This document shows, piece by piece, positions 1 through 5,390 of a stretch of 5,390 nucleotides of DNA (positions are counted from its first letter, which is position 1; each line of letters opens with the position of its first letter). Position numbers and translations under genes: made by a program. The notes under the pieces were generated by a model. It searched no databases, was not told the DNA's origin, and was given only the letters and a program-made list of their open reading frames with translations. Source of the stretch: CAG-791 sp003447895 (lineage in GTDB: Bacteria > Bacillota > Clostridia > Lachnospirales > Lachnospiraceae); NCBI GenBank assembly GCA_946620035.1, contig CAMOMX010000131.1, positions 1 through 5,390 of the forward strand, in the 5' to 3' direction.

Positions 1-434
1 GCCGCTTCCTCCGCTTTCTGACGGGAGTCAGCGAGCGCGGCTTCTTCTGCCGTAACTTCAAAGGCCGCCTGCTCCTCTGCCGTTTTTCGCGACGACGCGA
101 GCGCGGCCTCCTGTTCCTTCACATTCCTTCTGTGGATGAGAAGCGCGGACACGCCGACGCACGCCGCGGCAGCGATCACGGCGCACAGAAGGATCATTCT
201 CAGGCGGACCTGCCTCGACCTTCTTCTAAGGGCCGCTTCCCGTCTCTTACGCCTTTGTTTTCTCTCTCGGGCGGCCTGCCTGTCCGACTCCGTCATCTGC
301 CGGTCTGCTCCGGCCGGCTTTCTGTTCCCGCCGGCATCCCTCCTGTCTGCGGAGGACGGACCGGTTCCGTTCCCGCGGCCGGCCTCTGCCGCCTTTGGGG
401 TCTTTGTATCCTGATTATCCTGTATCTGAGCCAT
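1..434 (-). CDS. N-terminal part of a single-pass membrane protein of unknown function (3' end outside window)
   Basis: An open frame starts at ATG 434-432 and runs off the left edge without a stop, giving about 144 residues. Residues 1-50 are polar and Gly/Ala/Asp-rich, probably disordered. Residues 52-79 are very basic (for example RERKQRRKRR). Residues 80-100 form one hydrophobic helix (starts MILLCAVIAA). From residue 105 an Ala/Glu/Lys/Gln-rich stretch (KEQEAALASSRKTAEEQ) looks like a coiled coil or helical stalk. By the positive-inside rule the N-terminus is cytoplasmic and the rest is outside. No in-frame ATG, GTG or TTG lies between this start and the upstream stop codon region, and an AGGTG sequence sits about 11 bases upstream. 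The functional domain is missing, so I do not assign a function; a cell-wall or polysaccharide-acting enzyme on a stalk would fit, but that is a guess. It is the last visible gene of the minus-strand cluster, 67 bases after the isomerase stop. Confidence 0.75.
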   Translation of the reverse strand, partial: MAQIQDNQDTKTPKAAEAGRGNGTGPSSADRRDAGGNRKPAGADRQMTESDRQAARERKQRRKRREAALRRRSRQVRLRMILLCAVIAAAACVGVSALLIHRRNVKEQEAALASSRKTAEEQAAFEVTAEEAALADSRQKAEEA

Positions 435-501
435 TGTGCCGATTACACCTTTTCCTGATTGACCTGTCTCCGGGAGTATGACGGGAGACTTCCCGCCTCT
501 T

Positions 502-1746
502 TCAGATCTTTTTCCCCTGCTTCACTGCCGGTGCGATGGAGAGATCCGCCGCATAGTACGGGATCATCATCGCCTGGAAAGCGTGATAGAGATCCGACTT
601 TCCGGGCCACACCGTGTTCAAAAGATTGTTGTGCCTGTCGAGCTGATGGAACCACGATCCGTTCACGTGATCCATGACTTTTTCATCGAGGTACTGCATA
701 AAGGCCGCGTACTTGTCCGCGTACTTCTCTTTGCCGGTCAGATGATACAGGATCGCGGAAGTATTGATGGCCTCCGCGAGCGTCCAGTGCATGCGGTCGT
801 GAACCACGGGCTTTCCCTCCCAGTCTGTCGTATAGACGATTCCGGGCTCTCCGTCCGAATTCCAGCCGTCCGAGATCGCGCGGTTAAAGAGATTCTCTGC
901 GGCCTCTGTATATTTTGACGCCGCTTCATTGCCCTGCCCGTATGTGGAGAGCGCCCACTGGGTGATCAGGCGCGCCCACTCGATGCCGTGCCCGGGCGTC
1001 GCGCCATAGGGCTTGAACTGGTCGTCAGGCTTGTCCTTATTGCACTCAAGGTCCGGCGTCCAGTCGCTTGTAAAGTGCTCCGGGATCCGCCAGTCGTTTC
1101 CGGCCGCCCAGCTGAGCACATGGTCGATGATCCTTCCGGCTCTCACCCTGTACTTCTCATCGCCGGTCACATCCGCGGCCGCAAGGAAGGCCTCCACCGT
1201 GTGCATATTGGCGTTTATGCCGCGATAGCTGTCAAGGACAGTGAACTCCGTATTCCAGGTGTCACAGGAAAGGCCCTCTTCCTCGTTCCAAAAGCGCTGA
1301 TCATAGAGCGCCAGCGCCTCGTCCAGGAGCTCTTTCGCGCCGGGGCGCCCTGCCAGGACCGCGCTCGACGACGCCAGGATCACAAACGCGTGCGCATAGC
1401 ACTGCTTCCCCGGCAAAATATCGCCGTCGGCCGTTCTCCCGCTGTACCATCCGCCGTTTTCGGCATCGTGCAGCTCTCCCCGGAGACCTTTGAGCGCCGC
1501 GTCCACAAGTTCTTCGCTCCCGGGATGCCCGAGCATTGTTCCGATACTGTAGACATGGCACATCCTCGAGGTGATCCAGGTCTCGCGGCTTCTCTCCTTC
1601 CAGGGCGTTCCGTCATCGCCGAGATAGTAGGAGCCGCCTCCGGGCGAAGGGAATCTGTGCCCGAACGCGAGCAGAGACTCCGCGTTTTCTCTCAGAAAAT
1701 CTCTGTTCTCCTGTGTGTCGATCTGATACTTCTTCGTGCTTCCCAT
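502..1746 (-). CDS. AGE-superfamily sugar isomerase/epimerase, YihS-like (aldose-ketose isomerase)
   Basis: The predicted product is a 414-residue cytoplasmic enzyme of the N-acylglucosamine 2-epimerase (AGE) superfamily, which folds as an (alpha/alpha)6 barrel; the length is normal for the family. From memory of E. coli YihS (sulfoquinovose/mannose isomerase), matching blocks include WITSRMCHVYS (57-67), ENGGWYSG (96-103), NANMH (178-182), TPGHGIEW (250-257), GIVYTTDWEGKPVV (302-315) and NGSWFHQLD (362-370). H253 and H388 align with the two catalytic histidines of YihS (His248, His383), and R61 with Arg55. The family interconverts aldoses and ketoses such as mannose and fructose through a cis-enediol. 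The substrate is uncertain: positions equal to YihS Gln362 and Gln379 are H367 and S384, which argues against simply calling it a sulfoquinovose isomerase. The start at 1746 is preferred over the upstream ATG at 1767 because AGGAGG lies 7 bases before it and overlaps the codons of the longer version. It follows the metal-sensor gene by 81 bases. Confidence 0.93.
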   Translation of the reverse strand: MGSTKKYQIDTQENRDFLRENAESLLAFGHRFPSPGGGSYYLGDDGTPWKERSRETWITSRMCHVYSIGTMLGHPGSEELVDAALKGLRGELHDAENGGWYSGRTADGDILPGKQCYAHAFVILASSSAVLAGRPGAKELLDEALALYDQRFWNEEEGLSCDTWNTEFTVLDSYRGINANMHTVEAFLAAADVTGDEKYRVRAGRIIDHVLSWAAGNDWRIPEHFTSDWTPDLECNKDKPDDQFKPYGATPGHGIEWARLITQWALSTYGQGNEAASKYTEAAENLFNRAISDGWNSDGEPGIVYTTDWEGKPVVHDRMHWTLAEAINTSAILYHLTGKEKYADKYAAFMQYLDEKVMDHVNGSWFHQLDRHNNLLNTVWPGKSDLYHAFQAMMIPYYAADLSIAPAVKQGKKI

Positions 1747-1753
1747 GGTCCTT

Positions 1754-1759
1754 CCTCCT
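1754..1759 (-). promoter_or_regulatory. Ribosome binding site of the AGE isomerase
   Basis: AGGAGG on the minus strand, within the longer purine run AAAGGAGGAAGG, stands 7 bases before ATG 1746-1744. This decides the start: the in-frame ATG at 1767 lies upstream of the site and has nothing comparable. Confidence 0.85.
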
Positions 1760-1827
1760 TTGTGCATGGTGGGCTCTTCGCACCGCCCTCTGTGCCCGGC
1801 GCGGGGCTCTCATGTCCCGGCTCCGGC

Positions 1828-2193
1828 TTATTTCATGAACCTGTCAATCGCTTCATTCATCTTCTCGATCGATGTGCGGTCATTCTCTCTGACCGCCTCC
1901 ACAATGCAGTGCTCCATGTGCTGCTTCAGGATCAGTTTACCGGTGTTGTTGATCTCTGACTTTACCGCTGAAAGCTGGATCAGCACCTCTGAGCAGTCAT
2001 CTCCGTTTTCCACCATCCTGCGCACTTTGTCAAGATGCCCCACGGACCGCTTGAGCCTGTTCACAATGGCCCGGATCTCCTCCGGGTTATGGGTGTGACT
2101 GTGATTGGTGTGGTGTCCTTCCCCGTCGTGGGTGTGGACATGGGTGCCGTCGTGGGTGTGGACATCGTTTGTATGATTCATATTCTCCTTCAT
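1828..2193 (-). CDS. CsoR/RcnR-family metal-sensing transcriptional repressor with His-rich N-terminus
   Basis: The product has 121 residues and belongs to the all-helical DUF156 family (CsoR, RcnR, FrmR, InrS), whose tetramers bind operator DNA and let go when they bind metal or another ligand. The core is residues 36-121: RLKRSVGHLDKVRRMVE (46-62) matches the conserved first helix. C67, H92 and C96 (in QHMEHC) have exactly the Cys-x24-His-x3-Cys spacing of the CsoR copper site. H35 lies 32 residues before C67, the spacing of the fourth ligand in RcnR and InrS, giving a His-Cys-His-Cys set. Residues 7-35 hold 11 histidines, which lengthen the protein over the usual 85-100 residues and may bind metal. 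The start ATG overlaps the stop of the MATE gene as ATGA, and GGAGGG lies 9 bases upstream at 2208-2203. A second ATG at 2181 is possible but has AAGGAG only 3 bases before it. Cu(I) or Ni(II) are the leading ligand candidates; which one is not decided by sequence. Confidence 0.93.
   Translation of the reverse strand: MKENMNHTNDVHTHDGTHVHTHDGEGHHTNHSHTHNPEEIRAIVNRLKRSVGHLDKVRRMVENGDDCSEVLIQLSAVKSEINNTGKLILKQHMEHCIVEAVRENDRTSIEKMNEAIDRFMK
2124..2165 (-). repeat. Two copies of an 18-base direct repeat encoding VHTHDG units
   Basis: The 18-base string cgtcgtgggtgtggacat (plus-strand spelling) occurs exactly at 2124-2141 and 2148-2165, a period of 24 bases. It encodes the two successive VHTHDG units of the His-rich tail of the metal sensor (residues 11-24). 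The identity at the DNA level suggests a recent in-frame duplication of eight codons. Confidence 0.85.
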
Positions 2194-3551
2194 GCCGAAG
2201 CTCCCTCCGTTTCTGTCAAATCTCCTGTGTCCCTGACAAGCTTTTTATAGAGAAACCAGCATATCACCGTGGAAAGAAGAGACCCCATCGGCGCCGCAAG
2301 ACCCATCGGATACAAAGTCTTCGGGAACAGGACAGAGGCCAGATAAGCCCCCGGAATTCTCACAAGGACAATGGACGTAATGTTGTGCAGGAAGGAATAC
2401 AGCGATTTGCCGTACGCGCTGAAGAACCCGCTGAAGCAGAACTGTATCCCGGCGATCATGCAGTCAAGGGAGTAGGACCGAAGGTACTGTCCGCCCAGCC
2501 GGACGACTTCGGGCTCATTGTGCACGAAGACGCCCACAATGTCATCCGCCGCGAACTGACAGATCACAAAGATCACGGCCCCCACACCGATACACACCGC
2601 AATGCCGTAGAAAAGGGCTCTTCTCGCTCGCTCGTGTTTGCCGGCGCCCATATTCTGCGCCGCGACCGCGGAGACGGTCGAGAGCATGGACGAGGGCACA
2701 AGAAACAGGAAACAGATGATCTTCTCGACAATTCCGACCGCCGCCGCAACATCGACGCCGCGGCTGTTGGCGATCGCGGTGATCACAAGAAAGGACACCT
2801 GGATGAGTCCCTCCTGGAAGGCCACCGGAACACCGATCCCGAGGAGCTGCCCCATATATCGGGAGTCCGGGCGCAGGTCTCCCTTACTCAGTGCCGGGCC
2901 GTTCTTACTTCTTACCAGATAAAGGAGCGCTGCCGCGACGGAAAACGCCTGGGAGCCGACTGTCGCGATCGCCGCGCCCGCGGCGCCCATCCCAAACGGA
3001 CCGATCAAAAGATAGTCAAAGCCCACATTCACGAGCCCCGCGATCGCCACAAATACCATGGGGCTCTTCGTATCGCCCAGCCCCCGGAAGATACTGCTGA
3101 TCACATTGTAGGCTGTGATAAACGGCACGCCGATAAAGCAGATGATCAGATACGTCCTCGCCTGCTGCAGGGCCTCCGGCGGTACCGCGAGAATCTTCAG
3201 GATCCCCCCTGTACAAATCAGGAGGACCGCTGTCAGGACCACTGCAAAAACAGAGAAAAGTGTGATCGAATTTCCGATAAATCCGGAGGATTCCTTCTCG
3301 GATCCCGCGCCGACGGAACGGCTGATACACACCGTTGTGCCCATCGAAAGGCCTACGATCACTACCGTGAGCATGTGCATGACCTGACTTCCGACCGCGA
3401 CGGCAGAGACTGCTGCCGCTCCGTTGAACTGTCCGGTGATAAAAAGATCTGCCATCCCGTAAAAGGTCTGCAGGAAACTCGCGATCAGAAAGGGAAGCGC
3501 AAACTGCAGCATTTTCCCGAACAGACCGCCTTTCGTGAGATCTTTTGTCAT
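2190..3551 (-). CDS. MATE-family multidrug/toxic compound efflux transporter
   Basis: The product is a 453-residue polytopic membrane protein with the length and about twelve hydrophobic helices expected of the MATE family, which export organic cations, drugs or metabolites using a sodium or proton gradient. Two homologous halves are visible. The first begins at LLQFALP-like residues 14-21 with the typical FYGMADLFITG (30-40). The second begins near residue 233 (GQLLGIGVPVAFQEG), with AAQNMGAGKHERARRA (297-312) between helices, a common MATE loop. The charged loop FRGLGDTKSP (155-164) is also typical. The start is placed at ATG 3551 because MTKDLTKG is the usual N-terminus of clostridial MATE proteins. 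A TTG at 3587 would add 12 residues but lies in the T-rich tail of a terminator-like hairpin. The ribosome binding site is weak (CAGG, 8 bases upstream). Its stop overlaps the metal-sensor start by four bases, implying coupled translation. Substrate unknown. Confidence 0.93.
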   Translation of the reverse strand: MTKDLTKGGLFGKMLQFALPFLIASFLQTFYGMADLFITGQFNGAAAVSAVAVGSQVMHMLTVVIVGLSMGTTVCISRSVGAGSEKESSGFIGNSITLFSVFAVVLTAVLLICTGGILKILAVPPEALQQARTYLIICFIGVPFITAYNVISSIFRGLGDTKSPMVFVAIAGLVNVGFDYLLIGPFGMGAAGAAIATVGSQAFSVAAALLYLVRSKNGPALSKGDLRPDSRYMGQLLGIGVPVAFQEGLIQVSFLVITAIANSRGVDVAAAVGIVEKIICFLFLVPSSMLSTVSAVAAQNMGAGKHERARRALFYGIAVCIGVGAVIFVICQFAADDIVGVFVHNEPEVVRLGGQYLRSYSLDCMIAGIQFCFSGFFSAYGKSLYSFLHNITSIVLVRIPGAYLASVLFPKTLYPMGLAAPMGSLLSTVICWFLYKKLVRDTGDLTETEGASA

Positions 3552-3578
3552 ATATAAAACCTGTGATTCCTTTCCGTC

Positions 3579-3625
3579 AGAAACCAAAACACCTTCCAGC
3601 GGAAATGTAAATCCGTTGGAAGGTG
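3579..3625 (-). terminator. Rho-independent terminator after the L,D-transpeptidase gene
   Basis: Arms 3590-3603 and 3612-3625 are complementary over 13 of 14 positions, with one mismatch at 3599/3616 and an 8-base loop. Read on the minus strand, the stem is followed at once by TTTTGGTTTCT (3589-3579). It begins 18 bases after the L,D-transpeptidase stop codon and lies in front of the MATE gene. The plus-strand side lacks a T-run, so termination should act only on minus-strand transcripts. The two Gs in the T-run may make it leaky. Confidence 0.7.
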
Positions 3626-3628
3626 GAA

Positions 3629-3634
3629 ATCATA
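3629..3634 (-). promoter_or_regulatory. Possible -10 box for the MATE operon
   Basis: TATGAT on the minus strand differs from the sigma-A consensus at one position. It lies between the L,D-transpeptidase stop and the terminator stem. No good -35 is present: TTGTCG is 20 bases upstream, which is too far, and the hexamer at 17 bases (TCGTTT) is poor. If used, transcription would begin near 3622, inside the first-transcribed arm of the hairpin, leaving a leader of about 70 bases. This is speculative. Confidence 0.25.
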
Positions 3635-3643
3635 TCTGCCGCA

Positions 3644-5390
3644 TCAGTAAAAAACGACAACCGGCATTCCGGTGCGCACATAATTGTAAAAAGCCGGTGC
3701 AACCGACGGGGGCAGGTTAATGCAGCCGTGTGAACCGTCATACTGATAGATATTGCCGCCAAAGCTCGATCTCCAGCTGGCATCGTGGAAGCCGCAGCCT
3801 CCGTAGAAGGGCATCCAGTAATCGACATGGGAAATATAGGAATACTGGCCGTTCGCCAAAAGCTGTCCCTTCAGGTCCGTATCCGTGTCCTTGTAGAGGA
3901 TCTGGAAAACGCCGGTGGGCGTCCCTCGTCCTGCCGAGGGGAGACCGGATACACAGTCCGTATCCAGGACCATTTCTCCGTCGATATAGATCCATACATG
4001 CTGGCGGGACAGATTGGCTTCGATATAAGTGCCTCCGATCCCGCTTCCGCTCGAGTACTGCTTCTGGTAAAAATACGGCTCTCTCTCCTCGGACTCTCCG
4101 TCCCACAGAAGATTCCAGACTTCTTCTCTCTCCGTCGGTTTGTCCACGGAATAGCCGTAATCACCGCCGTCGACCTCAATATCTCCCACATTGGTGGCGT
4201 GGAAATTCCAGGTCTTGCCGACTGTGTTGACATTTCTGGCCAGCTCATCTACCCAGAATTCAATATTTTCTTCCCACTTGTCCTCATCCCTGTAGTAGTT
4301 GCCTTTGTCGTCAACGGAGAGCCAGCCGACTGTCGTCTCAGCATCCACAGTCATCTTCTCGCCGTCAGGCAGCTCCCAGGTGATGCTTCCTGCGAGCATT
4401 TTGTTGTAGCTGTCGCACTTTTCAACGATCTCTTTGTCCTTGGCGCGGACTTTGGGCGAAAGGTATGCGCCTTTGATGGACGCCACATCGATCGCGGTCT
4501 CCCCCTTGTTCACAGCTTCCCGCGCGGCTTTCTGTACGAGGGCCACCTTGATCGTGTCGCCTTCGACTTCCGGAATGATGTTGAAGGTCGTGCCCGTAAG
4601 CTCAATGTAAGCATTCTTGGGCCTAATCATATTGGATTCCTGAAGTTCGGGGAGCGCTCCGACGGCCTTTTCGAGCCGGTCCGGATCATAGGTCATATTC
4701 TGCTCCACCTGTCCGTCCGTCCTTCTGAAGAAGCACTTGTACCAGTGCTTGTGGTCCTGGGACCTGAGGATCTTGTCGACGCTGCCGTCGGGCTTTACCT
4801 TGTAGCCGATCTCGGTTCCGGAAATGGTCTCCTTGGAACCGTCCCGGAAAGTCAGGTCAAGCTGATAGCCCACAGACTTCTCAGACAGGATCTTCTCCAC
4901 CTCCGGAGAAGTCATATTGCTGACGTCGATCCCGTTTATATACGTATTCTCGAGGAAGTGGGTCTCCGAGTAGACCATACCGTAATAGTAGCTGCCTCCG
5001 ATGATGCACAAAAGCAGGAAAATCAGAAGAGGTGCTTTACTTCTGTGGCGCTTCTCCACATACACTTCCTCCTGCTGTACCGGCTCAGGTGCGGGCTCTG
5101 CCACAGGCTCCTCAGGCGCAGACTCTGCCACAGGCTCCTCCGGCACAGGTTCCGCCGGTGCGGGCTCTGTCACAGGCTCCTCGGCAGGTTCTTCCGCAAC
5201 AGGCTCTTCCTGTCCAGGCTCTTCGACCGGTTCCTCTGGCGCAGGTTCCGCCACAGGCTCCTCGACCGGCTCCGCGGCACGCTCTTCCGGTGCAGGCTCC
5301 GCCACAGGCTCTTCCGCCGGTTCCTCCGGCGCAGGCTCCGCCGCCGTCTCTTCCACTACAGGTTCTTCCGTCACCGCCGGAACTGCTTCA
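3644..5390 (-). CDS. Membrane-anchored L,D-transpeptidase (YkuD) with peptidoglycan-binding modules; 5' end outside window
   Basis: This enzyme should act on the outer face of the membrane, forming 3-3 peptide cross-links or attaching proteins in peptidoglycan. Numbering from the codon at 5374: residues 1-105 are a Pro/Glu/Ala/Val repeat tail; KRHRSK (108-113) precedes a single membrane helix (about 114-136), placing the tail in the cytoplasm. Residues about 144-272 (NGIDVSNMTSPEVEKIL at the start) and about 330-433 look like two copies of the peptidoglycan-binding module (PG_binding_4) usual between the anchor and YkuD in Firmicutes. The YkuD domain spans about 447-576 with TPTGVFQILYK (439-449 of the domain region), H530 and the catalytic motif SHGC, with nucleophile C551. 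The domain is intact. The codon at 5374 is GTG, but the frame stays open to the window edge with the same composition (EAVPAV), so the true start is probably further upstream. A terminator-like hairpin follows the stop. Confidence 0.93.
   Translation of the reverse strand, partial: EAVPAVTEEPVVEETAAEPAPEEPAEEPVAEPAPEERAAEPVEEPVAEPAPEEPVEEPGQEEPVAEEPAEEPVTEPAPAEPVPEEPVAESAPEEPVAEPAPEPVQQEEVYVEKRHRSKAPLLIFLLLCIIGGSYYYGMVYSETHFLENTYINGIDVSNMTSPEVEKILSEKSVGYQLDLTFRDGSKETISGTEIGYKVKPDGSVDKILRSQDHKHWYKCFFRRTDGQVEQNMTYDPDRLEKAVGALPELQESNMIRPKNAYIELTGTTFNIIPEVEGDTIKVALVQKAAREAVNKGETAIDVASIKGAYLSPKVRAKDKEIVEKCDSYNKMLAGSITWELPDGEKMTVDAETTVGWLSVDDKGNYYRDEDKWEENIEFWVDELARNVNTVGKTWNFHATNVGDIEVDGGDYGYSVDKPTEREEVWNLLWDGESEEREPYFYQKQYSSGSGIGGTYIEANLSRQHVWIYIDGEMVLDTDCVSGLPSAGRGTPTGVFQILYKDTDTDLKGQLLANGQYSYISHVDYWMPFYGGCGFHDASWRSSFGGNIYQYDGSHGCINLPPSVAPAFYNYVRTGMPVVVFY
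5060..5390 (-). repeat. Degenerate repeats encoding the Pro/Glu/Ala/Val tail
   Basis: The 5' part of the L,D-transpeptidase gene is built from imperfect repeats of about 15-36 bases, such as variants of gcaggctccgccacaggctc on the plus strand. They encode units like EEPVAEPAPEEP and EEPVEEPGQEEP. The copies differ mainly at third positions and by short in-frame insertions. The array continues to the right edge, so its full length is not known. Confidence 0.8.

Noticed and set aside
132..458. Plus-strand open frames at the left end
   Set aside because: Low-complexity Arg/Pro/Ser-rich translations. The minus-strand frame from 434 gives a sensible membrane protein instead.
435..501. Terminator after the isomerase
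   Set aside because: A 5-base stem (CGGGA/TCCCG) is visible on the minus strand but no T-run follows it.
1747..1827. Terminator or riboswitch between the repressor and isomerase genes
   Set aside because: Only short GC-rich pairings of 4-5 bases are visible and no T-run follows them, so read-through is more likely.
988..1959. Plus-strand open frame of 323 codons across the isomerase and repressor genes
   Set aside because: It runs antisense to two well-supported genes and the gap between them, and its translation has no family features.
2169..3557. Plus-strand open frame of 462 codons opposite the MATE gene
   Set aside because: Its translation is rich in Arg, His, Asp and Gln with no recognisable domain, and it mirrors almost the full extent of a clear MATE gene. 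It is best explained as an antisense shadow from GC-rich third positions.
3552..3587. Start of the MATE gene at TTG 3587
   Set aside because: It would add 12 residues lying in the T-rich tail of the terminator. MTKDLTKG at 3551 matches the usual N-terminus of clostridial MATE proteins.
5372..5374. GTG at 5374 as the true start of the L,D-transpeptidase
   Set aside because: The frame remains open to the window edge with similar composition, so an upstream start outside the window is more likely.

Overview
The window reads almost entirely on the minus strand. It carries five protein-coding genes, in transcription order (right to left): (i) a large L,D-transpeptidase whose 5' end lies beyond the right edge; (ii) a MATE-family efflux transporter; (iii) a small CsoR/RcnR-family metal-sensing repressor with a His-rich N-terminus; (iv) an AGE-superfamily sugar isomerase resembling YihS; and (v) the first ~144 codons of a single-pass membrane protein that runs off the left edge. 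I see no tRNA, rRNA, CRISPR array, insertion sequence or phage gene.

The likely source is a Gram-positive, moderately GC-rich member of the Clostridia, perhaps Lachnospiraceae. The grounds are strong AGGAGG-type ribosome binding sites, a membrane-anchored L,D-transpeptidase with peptidoglycan-binding modules of the Firmicutes type, and a MATE protein with the 'MTKDLTKG' N-terminus common in clostridia. This is an inference from gene content; no marker gene is present.

Layout: 5390-3644 is the L,D-transpeptidase, made of an acidic Pro/Glu/Ala/Val repeat tail, one membrane helix, peptidoglycan-binding modules and a YkuD catalytic domain. A hairpin with a T-rich tail (3625-3579) follows its stop and looks like a Rho-independent terminator. 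A possible -10 box (3634-3629) would start MATE transcription inside that hairpin. 3551-2190 is the MATE gene, and its stop overlaps the repressor start as ATGA. 2193-1828 is the repressor, followed by an 81-base gap with no evident terminator. 1746-502 is the isomerase, with a near-ideal ribosome binding site that fixes its start. A 67-base gap leads to the partial membrane protein (434-1).

The MATE, repressor, isomerase and membrane-protein genes are co-directional and closely spaced, with no obvious terminator between them, so they may form one operon. The first two are probably translationally coupled. A simple reading is a metal-responsive repressor controlling its own operon, including an efflux pump, but no operator is visible and MATE proteins are not established metal exporters. 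The isomerase has no obvious functional link to the others. Most of the window is ordinary gene content. The points most worth checking are the repressor's complete His-Cys-His-Cys metal-site fingerprint and its pairing with a MATE gene, the altered pocket residues of the YihS-like enzyme, and the long acidic Pro-rich tail of the L,D-transpeptidase.
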